In this document: positions 24,665 to 33,276 of the stretch, piece after piece | How positions within the stretch are numbered: the first letter of the stretch is position 1 | Layout: each line of letters begins with the position of its first letter | Origin: Spirochaetaceae bacterium | Lineage (GTDB): Bacteria; Spirochaetota; Spirochaetia; Treponematales; Treponemataceae | Direction: 5' to 3' | Length of the DNA stretch: 64,000 nt | Assembly: GCA_017618015.1 (NCBI GenBank) | Contig: JAFZVC010000074.1 | Span: forward strand, 62,001-126,000 | Made by a program: the position numbers and the translations under genes | The notes under the pieces: model-generated | Seen by the model: only the letters and a program-made list of their open reading frames with translations | The model's database searches: none | What the model was told of the DNA's origin: nothing

Positions 24665-26285
24665 AAGGATCTCCTTTTATGATTTTTCCGTCACGTTTAC
24701 GGTAAAAACTGATATAAGTTCCGTCTTCCATACAGACGGAGCCGATTTCCACAGCATCGTGGATTTGAACAATCGGGAGTGTGGAAGGCTGTTCTTGTAC
24801 AGGGGGCGGTTCTTCGTCATTTTCGAGTGGGATTTGGGGCGGGTTCCTGTCGGGATAAATAGACGCGATGCTTTCGAGCGGGAAAAAGACGGGTTTCTCA
24901 TTGCCGAATTCCGCACGGATAATGATAGAAGCCTTATCTGGTTTTGCTAAAGGCAAGGCTGAAGTTACGTCAAATGCGACATCGCTTATACCGAATGAAG
25001 GGCTTTCAGAGAATTGTTCCGCGACTTTCTCTGATAATGTGTTTAAAAGCCGTGCAGGAACAGAGCCCGATACAAACGGTGGTTTTATGCTTTCTGACGT
25101 GACGTTGCCGCCTGTTTCCACAATAAGCTGGCGGAAAGTAGCCGGAACTGGCGTTTTTACTTGATTAAGACTCGATTCGGCATGGGCTAAGTCGAAACTG
25201 GAGTAGTCGATTGACAGTGAGAATGACGGAATGTTGTCTTTGTAGCTTATGGAACTGAACGAAAGAAGCGGGAAAACTGCCGTTTCCGCGAATTGGCTTC
25301 CGCCTGTAGATGCTTCGCCGCACAGCCTTTCGACGCAGTCGTACACATCTTCTGGGAAGCAGCCTTCTAGTGTCAGCGTAGCGGAAGCAGTGGGGAAAGT
25401 CTGCCAGCGGAAGCTCGATAAAGTACCGCCTGCTTCAAAAATGAGTGAAAGGAAGTCATCAAGGAAAGGCGGTTCGGACAGTTCTGGAGCGGATGGTTCT
25501 TGTGGTTCTGTAAGTTCTATAAACTCTGTCTCTTCTTCTTCTGTTTCATCGGATTTCGCAGAATCCAATTCTGCTGTTTCTGGCACCGTTGGCGTTTCAT
25601 CGATTACGGGCTGTTCTGGGCTCTGTTCTGGGTTTTGAGCTGGGAATTGCGCAGGCTCGCAAAAAACTATTTCTTCTATTACTTTTTGCGGCTCGTCTTG
25701 TGTATCCGCACAGGAAACTTCATCAAAAACCTCAGAAAAACTGAGTTTTTCAGGCTCATCAGGCTTAATAGCTGTTTCAACAACAGACGCGATATCCGCA
25801 GTCGCGAAATCATTATCGTCCTGCGGCGCACTGAAGCTCTCCATAACAACAACAGGCGAAGTTTCAACTGGACCGCCGTGCCCCGCAAAGCCCGACAGCA
25901 CCGCCATCCCGATTATGAACGCAAACGCCGGAACTACAAGCAGCTTCCGTACGGGCGACTTTGCGGCGAAAACCCGCCTTTTATAAGGGCGATGCACATA
26001 AACCGCCGTGTGCTTTTTCACAAGATGAGGCGCAATCTGCATTTTCTCCGCGACGGTAACGAGCGCCATAATCTGTCCGTTTTCTTTATAAAACCTTATG
26101 TCGTTTATAAATCGCCCGTCAAAACACGGATGAAGTTTTTCCATCCATGAAAGCGCCCATTGTTTAACGCTCTTCCGTGGAAAAATAGTACATAAAAACT
26201 TTTTCCGTTTAAGAACAGTTTCCGGTATTGGAAACATATAGATATCATATTCTTCTGTTTCAAGAAAAACTTTATTTCTCAACAT
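24642..26285 (-). CDS. GspL/PilN-like inner-membrane protein with long periplasmic part
   Basis: 547 residues, not recognised by family motif. Residues ~1-115 are cytoplasmic, one transmembrane helix follows (LLVVPAFAFIIGMAVLSG), then a Pro/Glu-rich linker of ~130 residues. The C-terminal half contains two similar modules of ~90 residues: FLSLIFEAGGTLSSFRWQ and FRQLIVETGGNVTSESIK each begin one. Topology and operon position fit the GspL/GspM assembly platform of type II secretion. The start is uncertain: ATG 26285 has AAGGAGG only 2 nt away, TTG 26282 has 5 nt, and GTG 26309 has none. Confidence 0.6.
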   Translation of the reverse strand: MLRNKVFLETEEYDIYMFPIPETVLKRKKFLCTIFPRKSVKQWALSWMEKLHPCFDGRFINDIRFYKENGQIMALVTVAEKMQIAPHLVKKHTAVYVHRPYKRRVFAAKSPVRKLLVVPAFAFIIGMAVLSGFAGHGGPVETSPVVVMESFSAPQDDNDFATADIASVVETAIKPDEPEKLSFSEVFDEVSCADTQDEPQKVIEEIVFCEPAQFPAQNPEQSPEQPVIDETPTVPETAELDSAKSDETEEEETEFIELTEPQEPSAPELSEPPFLDDFLSLIFEAGGTLSSFRWQTFPTASATLTLEGCFPEDVYDCVERLCGEASTGGSQFAETAVFPLLSFSSISYKDNIPSFSLSIDYSSFDLAHAESSLNQVKTPVPATFRQLIVETGGNVTSESIKPPFVSGSVPARLLNTLSEKVAEQFSESPSFGISDVAFDVTSALPLAKPDKASIIIRAEFGNEKPVFFPLESIASIYPDRNPPQIPLENDEEPPPVQEQPSTLPIVQIHDAVEIGSVCMEDGTYISFYRKRDGKIIKGDPYEKQKEP

Positions 26286-26442
26286 AACCTCCTTCGCGGA
26301 TTTGTTCACGCTTCAAATACAGCTCGTATCTTTCTGTGCTTGTTGCTTTTTTTAACCGCATAATCTCCGTTAACGGAGCTGAAAGCGCATTTACAAGCAG
26401 TATCAGTGCAGCAATGGCAGCAATCGCTTCAACAAGTTTCAT
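26272..26442 (-). CDS. Very small pseudopilin-like protein
   Basis: 56 residues starting MKLVEAIAAIAALILLVNAL. This looks like a prepilin N-terminus (a Glu five residues into the hydrophobic helix region, as in TLVEALVALAIL) with almost no leader and no folded head domain. A ribosome site AAAGGG precedes ATG 26442. It overlaps both neighbouring genes (14 nt each). Possibly a minor pseudopilin (GspI/J-like) reduced to its helix. Confidence 0.55.
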   Translation of the reverse strand: MKLVEAIAAIAALILLVNALSAPLTEIMRLKKATSTERYELYLKREQIREGGYVEK

Positions 26443-26629
26443 AGAAATCACCCTTTGAAAAGACGGCAGAAACAGATTCGAGCTCTTGATGGATTTTTCT
26501 GTACTCTGCATAGCTTGCGCGGAGCAAAAGCCCGACTGCGACTACGAAAAAAAGCAGGATAAGCACAGTCAGCCCAAGAAAGCTTCCGTCATCGCGTTTG
26601 TTGTTATTTCCATGAAACGATATCTTCAG
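26429..26629 (-). CDS. Small single-helix pseudopilin-like protein
   Basis: 66 residues. A charged start MLKISFHGNNNKRDDGSF is followed by a hydrophobic helix LGLTVLILLFFVVAVGLLL and a short tail. The KRDDGSF-L layout resembles a prepilin cleavage site (KKDDGFSFAE in the neighbouring GspG), but the Glu at +5 is missing. GGGAGG eight bases before ATG 26629 fixes the start inside the end of gspG (26-nt overlap). Function inferred only from place and shape. Confidence 0.55.
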   Translation of the reverse strand: MKISFHGNNNKRDDGSFLGLTVLILLFFVVAVGLLLRASYAEYRKIHQELESVSAVFSKGDFYETC

Positions 26630-27038
26630 CATCGCCGTCGCCTCCCTCAAAGCCGTCGCTTCCAAAAGAAACAACGGTGAACGGAAGTTTCCTGTTCCGC
26701 CGCGTTGAATAAACGAAATCGTTTCCCCAAGGATCTTTTTGTATTTCTTTGTCAACGTAAGGACCGTTCCAGCCGGATGGGACCGGATACAAGACAGGCT
26801 TTTCCCATAAAGCCTCAAGCCCCTGTTCATCAGTCGGATACGAACCGCAATCAAGATAGTACGACTGCAGCGCGAGCCGATAAACTTCTATCTGACTTTC
26901 TGCGGACAGCCTTCGGGCTTTTTGCACATAACCGGCGGCGGAAAAACCAACGCCGGCGGTAAGAATGAGCATTATCGCAAGCACCGCGATAGTTTCTGCA
27001 AATGAAAATCCATCATCTTTTTTTGACTTAATTCTCAT
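26604..27038 (-). CDS. gspG: Type II secretion major pseudopilin
   Basis: 144 residues. Prepilin leader MRIKSKKDDG with cleavage before FSFAETIAVLAIML (Glu at +5), long N-terminal helix, then the GspG head: LDCGSYPTDEQGLEALWEKP and DPWGNDFVYS, the calcium-site region of major pseudopilins. AAGGAG precedes ATG 27038. Builds the periplasmic pseudopilus that pushes substrates through the secretin. The prepilin peptidase is not in this window. Confidence 0.92.
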   Translation of the reverse strand: MRIKSKKDDGFSFAETIAVLAIMLILTAGVGFSAAGYVQKARRLSAESQIEVYRLALQSYYLDCGSYPTDEQGLEALWEKPVLYPVPSGWNGPYVDKEIQKDPWGNDFVYSTRRNRKLPFTVVSFGSDGFEGGDGDAEDIVSWK

Positions 27039-27082
27039 AAAATCTCCTTTGAAACCCCAGCGATTGCCGCTGAGCATGATGT

Positions 27083-28063
27083 TTACAATATGTGTTCGAA
27101 ATCCGTGATAAACGGAAGAATCACATTTTGCGCGAGCAAAAGCACATAAACCCCTACGGCGGAAAGCAAAACAGGCTCGCCATAACGCAGAAAACGCTGT
27201 TTTTCCTGTTTTTCTGCGGTGGAAATCCGTGACGCTATAGTTTTGCAAGCATTAGCAAGGTCACCGGATTTTTCGGCAAGAGCGATAAGTGCGACCGCCT
27301 CACTGGAAAAGCCACCTATTTCTACAAGGGATTTGGAAAAAGGAACTCCGCAAGAAAGCTTTTGGAGAATGGATGCGCACAAAGATGCGTTTTTAAGCCC
27401 GCCCGCTATTGAAACGAGAGAAAGCGCATTTTTTAGGTCAAAGCCGCACGAAAGAAAAAACGAGAGGGAACTGAAAAAGATAAGCTGCGGGTTTCCTTTG
27501 CCAGCTTTGAAAGCAACCCATAGAAAAGCAAATATAAATAGCCCGATAAAAGCGATTGCAGTCATTAAGCCTGAAAAAACGCCGTCGGGAACAGCCTTGA
27601 AACCGAGCGCGGCGCAATGTTGAACTAAGAACAAGCTGCCGCCGCCGGCAAGAAGTATTATTCCGAACGGATATAAGATTGCGCCTGCAAGTTTTGAAGA
27701 AAAACTTGATTTTTCTGCTTCGGAGTCAGTTATGAACTTGAGCATCCCGCATAAGTTACCGGCTTTATCGGCGGCGGCGATGAGCGAACAAAGCTTTTCA
27801 TCCGTGCGGATGATTCCGTTGACTGAAATCGCGCTCGAAAAAGAGTATCCACGCTTCATAAAAGAAAGAATGCGTTCGGAAAGCCGTTGCAGTTTTTTGC
27901 TGCGGCCGGCGGACCATGCTGCCTTTGCGTGAGCCGCCCGGAATTTTACGTGAGCTGCGGCAGGTTTCGCCAGAATCTCCAGCGACTCACCGATTGGAAG
28001 CCCAGACGCGAGCAGTCCGCAAAGATATTCGCAAAATGTAAGGAAAATGCGGTTATCAATCAT
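27083..28063 (-). CDS. gspF: Type II secretion inner-membrane platform protein
   Basis: 326 residues. Two GspF domains, each of helices plus membrane anchor: FCEYLCGLLASGLPIGESLE begins the first and FSSLSFFLSCGFDLKNALSL the second. Three transmembrane stretches are seen, including the C-terminal VLLSAVGVYVLLLAQNVILP. It is shorter than typical GspF (~400), lacking the N-terminal extension. Start ATG 28063 has GGAGGT upstream and overlaps gspE by 8 nt. Confidence 0.9.
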   Translation of the reverse strand: MIDNRIFLTFCEYLCGLLASGLPIGESLEILAKPAAAHVKFRAAHAKAAWSAGRSKKLQRLSERILSFMKRGYSFSSAISVNGIIRTDEKLCSLIAAADKAGNLCGMLKFITDSEAEKSSFSSKLAGAILYPFGIILLAGGGSLFLVQHCAALGFKAVPDGVFSGLMTAIAFIGLFIFAFLWVAFKAGKGNPQLIFFSSLSFFLSCGFDLKNALSLVSIAGGLKNASLCASILQKLSCGVPFSKSLVEIGGFSSEAVALIALAEKSGDLANACKTIASRISTAEKQEKQRFLRYGEPVLLSAVGVYVLLLAQNVILPFITDFEHIL

Positions 28064-29621
28064 TGAACACCTCCTTCCCGGCAATTATGCCGAGAGCTTT
28101 TTTCGCGTCGAAGTTTTCACGGAGCGATACCATTCCCTGCGAGTGCATGCATGACGCAAAGGCAGAAACTGGTGCTTTTTCTGCAATGAGTTTGCGGACT
28201 TCTTCTGTTCCGCAAAGAATTTCCGCGACGACAGTTCTTCCGCCGGCTGCGGCTGGAACAAGGCTCTGGGCAACCGCCGCCCCGAACACTGATGAAAGCA
28301 AATACGGCTCAATTCCCATGTCGAGCAGGCGGATAACTGCCGCGCTCGCTGATGAGGCATGAACAGTCGCAAGCACAAGATGACCTGTTACAGCTGCCCG
28401 GACGGCGGTCGCGGCAGTTTTACCATCCCGGATTTCGCCAATCATCAGCACGTCAGGATCGTGACGGAACACATGACGCAATGCGTCTCCAAAATCGAAG
28501 TTTATTCCGGGGCGAACTTCAATTTGTGTAACGCCGGGAATGCGGTATTCCACCGGATCTTCGATTGTGATTATTTTTTTACTTCCGCTGGCGACAACAG
28601 GCACGGATTCCGCTGTATCACTGTTTGTATATGGATCCGCGCCAGACGAATCGTTTTCCTCGCGCCTTGTTGTACCGCCAGACGCCAGATACGAAACCAT
28701 TCCCGCCAATGTCGTCGTTTTCCCGGCTCCGGTGGGCCCTGCTACGAGAACAAGACTGTTCCGCTGCGAAAGGATTTTATGCAGCGTCCTGACGTGCGTC
28801 TCAGAGAATCCAAGTTCCTCAAGCTTCACTTGGGCGACCGCCGTCCGCAAAAGCCGAAGGACGGCAGACTCGCCGTTCCAAAGCGGAATTACAGAAACGC
28901 GTATATCTGCGGAAAGTCCCGCGTTTTCCCATATAAACCTGCCGTCCTGCGGTCGCCGGGACTCTTCTGCTCTAAGCCCCGCAAGCATCTTTATTCGTAC
29001 GATAACTGGTTCTAAAAGCGAAAAATCTGTACTTTTGTATAAGACAAGACGACCGTCTTTTCTAAAGCGGATTAAAAGCTTTTTCGTGCCATCAGCAAAA
29101 CTGCATGGTTCAAAATGGATGTCGCTGACGTTATCAGTCAGAGCTTCGATAATCACTGAATCAATCAGGTTTACAGCCGGAACATCCGCGTTTTCATCAG
29201 ACATAAACGAAGAGCTTTGTTCGTGTTTCTCCGCCATGTTGTAATCCGCGTTACTTGAAAATGGCTTTCTGTAGCCAGCGTCGACAAGCATCCGTGCTAT
29301 TGAACGGCGGCAAAAATCTTCCGTGACTTTCACAAATTCAAGTTTTGTGTCTTTGGGCTCTGAAATGTCGAACACACGGCGGATGTGATTCTGCAGCTGG
29401 TAGTCATCTGTGTCGCACATGCCGACGGAGACTGTTTCTCTGGTTTCGTCTGCTTCGACGATGCAGACTTTGTTATGGATGCAGAATACTGGCGAAAGGT
29501 GGAATCTTCCACATGTTTTGTTTTTTTGCGTACTGCAAGTGTCAGAAGGTGACGAGCTTTCAAAATCCGCCGTTGCTCCCGAATCGCAACTATAGAGGGT
29601 TTCATTCATTTCTCTCCGCAT
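28056..29621 (-). CDS. gspE: Type II secretion ATPase
   Basis: 521 residues. N-terminal region of ~130 residues, then the N2 and catalytic domains: Walker A AGPTGAGKTTTL, Asp box TIEDPVEYRIPGVTQ, Walker B VLMIGEIRD, and His box VTGHLVLATVHA. Powers pseudopilus assembly at the inner membrane. Two oddities: the CxxC-CxxC zinc site expected after AVAQSL is absent (the sequence runs VPAAAGGRTVVAEIL), and ~35 Ser/Asp-rich residues are inserted between Walker A and the Asp box. GGAGG seven bases before ATG 29621 supports the start. It overlaps gspD by 20 nt. Confidence 0.92.
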   Translation of the reverse strand: MRREMNETLYSCDSGATADFESSSPSDTCSTQKNKTCGRFHLSPVFCIHNKVCIVEADETRETVSVGMCDTDDYQLQNHIRRVFDISEPKDTKLEFVKVTEDFCRRSIARMLVDAGYRKPFSSNADYNMAEKHEQSSSFMSDENADVPAVNLIDSVIIEALTDNVSDIHFEPCSFADGTKKLLIRFRKDGRLVLYKSTDFSLLEPVIVRIKMLAGLRAEESRRPQDGRFIWENAGLSADIRVSVIPLWNGESAVLRLLRTAVAQVKLEELGFSETHVRTLHKILSQRNSLVLVAGPTGAGKTTTLAGMVSYLASGGTTRREENDSSGADPYTNSDTAESVPVVASGSKKIITIEDPVEYRIPGVTQIEVRPGINFDFGDALRHVFRHDPDVLMIGEIRDGKTAATAVRAAVTGHLVLATVHASSASAAVIRLLDMGIEPYLLSSVFGAAVAQSLVPAAAGGRTVVAEILCGTEEVRKLIAEKAPVSAFASCMHSQGMVSLRENFDAKKALGIIAGKEVFND

Positions 29622-31638
29622 TTCTCAGCCTCCGTTTCCGAACAATTTCCTGAATATCTGTTTTTATCATCTCTTTCATGCTGTCTTCTCCGCCGCTGCC
29701 CCGGTTCGACAAGGAGTTTTTATCATCCTCCCCGCAAATCCGTGGAATCAGATATATCGTAAGTTCGTTGCTTTCCTCCGTATCGTCGTGCGACTTAAAA
29801 AGCCAGCCTAGAATCGGGATTGAAGAAAGCAGCGGCGTGCCTGTTCCGGACTTGCTTTCATCGTTTTGGACAAGTCCGCTCAAAACGATGACCTCGCCGG
29901 AACGTCCTCTTACTTGTGTTGTTACGATTTTCTCAGAGGTTGGTGGCGGATTCCCAGCTGATGACGTGTCAACGCCCTGCCTTGAATACGATGCTGTTAC
30001 GGATGTCGTTATCATGCCGTCGCCAGAAATCCAGCCGGTTATGTCCAGCACAAGACCGGAAACAATTTCGCGTGTTACGCTGCTGTTCATTGTTCGCCCG
30101 GTTTCCGCATCAAGGTACGGGTCGCGATATCTGTATGTGTTTGTATTACGGAAGCTTATAGGCACGCCGGAAACGCCGTGCAGTGTAGTGTCCGCGAATA
30201 TTTTCGCTTTGTTCTCGGAAACTGCCGCTTGCAGTTTTGCGGAGAAAATATATCCGAACGCAGCCACCACATCGATGTTGAATTTGAAAGATGGTGATGC
30301 GGTTGCCTGAAGGTGAGTGTTTTTGCCGGGCGAAAGCTGGGACGCGTCAAGGCCCGATGACCAGCTTGAAGAAACACTTTTTTGAGCCTGGACAATAAGA
30401 AGATCATACGACAACAATTCTGCGGGACGGTCAATGAACTCCATCAGTGAGCAAAGCTGTTCGTAATTCCCGTCTGAGCCGGAGTAAAAAAGAATATTGT
30501 CGTTCCCGGTTTTCTTAAACGATGAAGATGAAAAACCGTGGGGCAGGCTGTTCAAAAAATCTTCAGCGCGTATGTACTTAAGCGAAACGATATGTTCTTT
30601 TTCGCGGACATCGCACAAAGAAAGATACTCTTGCATCTCATCGTGCTTGTCGGGTGTTGTTCGGCACATAAAACGACCCGACCCAATCTCAGAAAAATCC
30701 GTTTCCGGGAACCGCAGCCTCATCAGTCTGCAAGCCTCGTCCGCGCCTATGTATCCTGTTGAAAAAACAAACCACTCTTTTGTTTCTTCACGGAACTGCT
30801 TTCCTGCGTCCGGCTGCGAAAAGAAAACGTAAAGTCCCTGAACGCAGCGGAAGCCAACATCTGCATGCGCGCAAATAATTTCGAGGGCTTTTTCAAAAGA
30901 CTGATTTGAAAAAGAAACGCGTTGAACCGCAGAACCGGGTTTTACGAGCGAGCAGAATTCAATGCCCGATATCTCAGCAATTTTCTCGATAATCTCCGGG
31001 AAGTCGGCGTTTGAAAGCTCCGCAGAATAACGGTCTTCATCGCAATGAATTTCTAGTTTATCCGTCTCCTGCTTAAAAGTTTGGTACTGACTTCCAGTGT
31101 TTGTGGCGACAACTCTTTCTATCAAAACGTTTCCGTTGTCGAGCGAGACGGCATATCCGCCGAATTTGCGCATTATGATTGCAGCCGCGGAGCATACGTC
31201 TACCGCGCCCAAATGAACGGAAACAGAAACGGACGGAACCGCGTCATATATAATGGGTATGCCCCCAGCTGTCGAAAGCTTCTCGAAAATCTTTTCAGGA
31301 AGCATGTCGCAAACATCTATGTCCATAAGTCCGTCATCATGGTTGATGATTCTGATGCGCGAGACGACCCAGCGGCTATCCTCCTTTTTAACATAAAGCC
31401 GGTTCGTAAGCAAAAATGAGTCGAACGCTGTATCAAAATCCCCGCCAGCGAAGCGGAAAGATGCCCTGCCCGAAACAGTATCATCACAGATTATTGGAAA
31501 AGAACGAGCAAGAGAGACAGAATAGACGATCTCCGATATCTCCTGTTCAGGAAAATCGAAACCAGTCTGGGCGTGAAGCGTAGACGCAGCCCAGATTAAC
31601 AAACCGATTACTGATAACTTTAGAATTATGTTTCTCAT
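29602..31638 (-). CDS. gspD: Type II secretion secretin
   Basis: 678 residues. Signal peptide to ~HAQ, then N-domains (NADFPEIIEKIAEISGIEF, SFEKALEIICAHADVG), then the secretin core with GEVIVLSGLVQND and GTPLLSSIPILGWLFKSH, the gate/barrel signature, ending TIYLIPRI. Forms the outer-membrane pore. Start ATG 31638 chosen for the signal peptide; an in-frame upstream ATG at 31728 would bury it. No ribosome site. A TATAAC lies exactly 6 nt upstream, so the message may be leaderless. First gene of the nine-gene operon. Confidence 0.9.
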   Translation of the reverse strand: MRNIILKLSVIGLLIWAASTLHAQTGFDFPEQEISEIVYSVSLARSFPIICDDTVSGRASFRFAGGDFDTAFDSFLLTNRLYVKKEDSRWVVSRIRIINHDDGLMDIDVCDMLPEKIFEKLSTAGGIPIIYDAVPSVSVSVHLGAVDVCSAAAIIMRKFGGYAVSLDNGNVLIERVVATNTGSQYQTFKQETDKLEIHCDEDRYSAELSNADFPEIIEKIAEISGIEFCSLVKPGSAVQRVSFSNQSFEKALEIICAHADVGFRCVQGLYVFFSQPDAGKQFREETKEWFVFSTGYIGADEACRLMRLRFPETDFSEIGSGRFMCRTTPDKHDEMQEYLSLCDVREKEHIVSLKYIRAEDFLNSLPHGFSSSSFKKTGNDNILFYSGSDGNYEQLCSLMEFIDRPAELLSYDLLIVQAQKSVSSSWSSGLDASQLSPGKNTHLQATASPSFKFNIDVVAAFGYIFSAKLQAAVSENKAKIFADTTLHGVSGVPISFRNTNTYRYRDPYLDAETGRTMNSSVTREIVSGLVLDITGWISGDGMITTSVTASYSRQGVDTSSAGNPPPTSEKIVTTQVRGRSGEVIVLSGLVQNDESKSGTGTPLLSSIPILGWLFKSHDDTEESNELTIYLIPRICGEDDKNSLSNRGSGGEDSMKEMIKTDIQEIVRKRRLRNAERNE

Positions 31639-31644
31639 GTAAAA

Positions 31645-31650
31645 GTTATA
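31645..31650 (-). promoter_or_regulatory. -10 box of the gsp operon, 6 nt from the start codon
   Basis: TATAAC on the minus strand (complement of 31645-31650), six bases before the gspD ATG. The -35 is weak (ACTTTT at a 17-bp spacing). Transcription would begin at or next to the ATG. Confidence 0.45.
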
Positions 31651-31738
31651 CGAGCGAGGTATACGCAAAAAGTAAACTTTTTCAGAAAAAAAACGGAAAA
31701 AAATCAAAAAAAATGATATTTCCCGCAAAGTATAAATG

Positions 31739-31747
31739 TGATATAAT
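31739..31747 (+). promoter_or_regulatory. Extended -10 promoter of the coiled-coil/parE operon
   Basis: TG-A-TATAAT at 31739-31747. A leader of ~32 nt follows with GGAGG nine bases before the ATG at 31786. Divergent from the gspD promoter in a shared 147-nt region. Confidence 0.7.
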
Positions 31748-31785
31748 ATTGCGAAAAGTATCGGTAGCTTTACGGAGGTACAAAA

Positions 31786-33252
31786 ATGGCATCTTATAAA
31801 CGTTTAGTTGAGAATTATGAAAGAAGAGAAAACGAACTTAACGCATCGCTTGTTGCCTTTTACTTGCAGGCAGGACATCTGATACTTTCTGGAAAAACTA
31901 ACTTAAAAGATGATGAGCATAGCCGCCATTACGAACTGATTGCGTCAGAAATCAGCTCAATAAACGAGCAGTGCAGAGAGATAACTGCAAACGAGCAGCG
32001 TAAAGTTGAGCTTGAAAAATCGGTTCAGACATTGAAAAAGACGATACAGGAATTTGAGCCGCAAAAGCGTAGCCGATACATAGAGCTCGGAAAATATCTT
32101 TTTGAAAACTATACGCAGCATTTGGCATCTACGTTCGGATCGGTTTATTCTGCTTTGTGCGAAGAGAAAAAAGCCGCCGATACGCTCGAAAAAAGCATTG
32201 CGGACATACAGGCACAAATCGAAAGGAAAGATTTTTTCTCGAAGATTTTACTAAGGATTAAACAGTCCTCTTTGAATACACAGCTTAGCGTTCGTCAGCA
32301 CAAGATGGAAAACCTTATGGCAGAAGGTGCGGAAAAAGCGTTCCGTGCCGGTGCTGTCAACACGGAGAACGGCGGTACAAGTTACAGTGCATGCCGCATC
32401 TTGCAGGAAGAAATTGATTCTGTGGACGCTAAATTGGAAGATACTCTTTCAGAGATAGCGAAAGTTTCAGAAAAGCTTAAAGAATCGGACAAGAAAAACA
32501 GGCTGCTTGCCGCCGCCGCAGAAAAGGCGGGCGAGCTCGATAAGCTTGCGGAAAGCGCGGGAAGCAAGCTCGTCGACAAATATGTTTCACCGGAAGCCGT
32601 TATGCTTGCTGATTTCCCGGAAAGCTACGCGCGTATTTTTACCGGAGTTGTGGAAACACGCCGCGAACTTTGCTCTATCGCCCGCCGCAAGGAAATGCTT
32701 CGCTGTTCCGAGCAGATTGATAATGCAGTTGCGAGCATGGACGCAATGAAAAAAGAAGTAGAAGTAAACAAAGCGGATATAGAGCGGCTCGTTAAGCGCA
32801 ACGAAGAACTTGCTGAGCGCATCACATCAACGGCGGCGGCCGCCGAATCGATAAAGCAGCGGAAAATCGCGCTTGAAGTTGAGGAAGGCGTTTCTGTGAA
32901 CAGGCTTCTGGGTGTTGTACCGGAAGCGGCAGATGCGGGTGCCGCTGAGACCAGTTCTGCGGCGGACGTGACAGATACGGCGACCGCGAGTGTAGGCGAG
33001 GGCGAGACTGACGCAAAATCCGCTGCAGCTGCGAAGGATGCTGGTGCGACCGCCGATGCGCCAAAGCCGAAGCGGACATACAAAAAGCGCGTTCCAAAAA
33101 CTTCGGAGTCGGCAGACGCTGGCAAAGCAAAAAAGCCTGCGAAAGCTAAATCTACGGGAAAGAATGCGGACGTGGCATCAAAAAAGCCAAAATCGCCGAA
33201 AAAAGAGGCTGGCGCATCTTCAGATAAACCTGGCGAAAAGAAAAAAGACTAA
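31786..33252 (+). CDS. Coiled-coil protein with histone-H1-like basic tail
   Basis: 488 residues, unrecognised, no signal peptide or membrane segment. Residues ~45-110 and ~205-385 are long charged heptad-rich coiled coils. Residues ~405-488 are low-complexity, first Ala/Asp/Thr-rich, then Lys/Ala/Pro-rich (KPKRTYKKRVPK, AKKPAKAKS, KKPKSPKK), like eukaryotic H1 tails and bacterial Hc1-type DNA binders. It ends 24 nt before parE, so probably cotranscribed. An SMC-like or nucleoid-associated role is plausible but inferred. Confidence 0.65.
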   Translation: MASYKRLVENYERRENELNASLVAFYLQAGHLILSGKTNLKDDEHSRHYELIASEISSINEQCREITANEQRKVELEKSVQTLKKTIQEFEPQKRSRYIELGKYLFENYTQHLASTFGSVYSALCEEKKAADTLEKSIADIQAQIERKDFFSKILLRIKQSSLNTQLSVRQHKMENLMAEGAEKAFRAGAVNTENGGTSYSACRILQEEIDSVDAKLEDTLSEIAKVSEKLKESDKKNRLLAAAAEKAGELDKLAESAGSKLVDKYVSPEAVMLADFPESYARIFTGVVETRRELCSIARRKEMLRCSEQIDNAVASMDAMKKEVEVNKADIERLVKRNEELAERITSTAAAAESIKQRKIALEVEEGVSVNRLLGVVPEAADAGAAETSSAADVTDTATASVGEGETDAKSAAAAKDAGATADAPKPKRTYKKRVPKTSESADAGKAKKPAKAKSTGKNADVASKKPKSPKKEAGASSDKPGEKKKD

Positions 33253-33276
33253 AATATCGACATTTGTGGGTGGGAA

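Noticed and set aside
27039-27248. Upstream start for gspG at 27248
   Set aside because: The prepilin leader with its own AAGGAG begins at 27038; the extra 70 residues are unrelated.
31639-31728. Upstream start for gspD at 31728
   Set aside because: It would place 30 residues before a perfect signal peptide and run through the promoter region.
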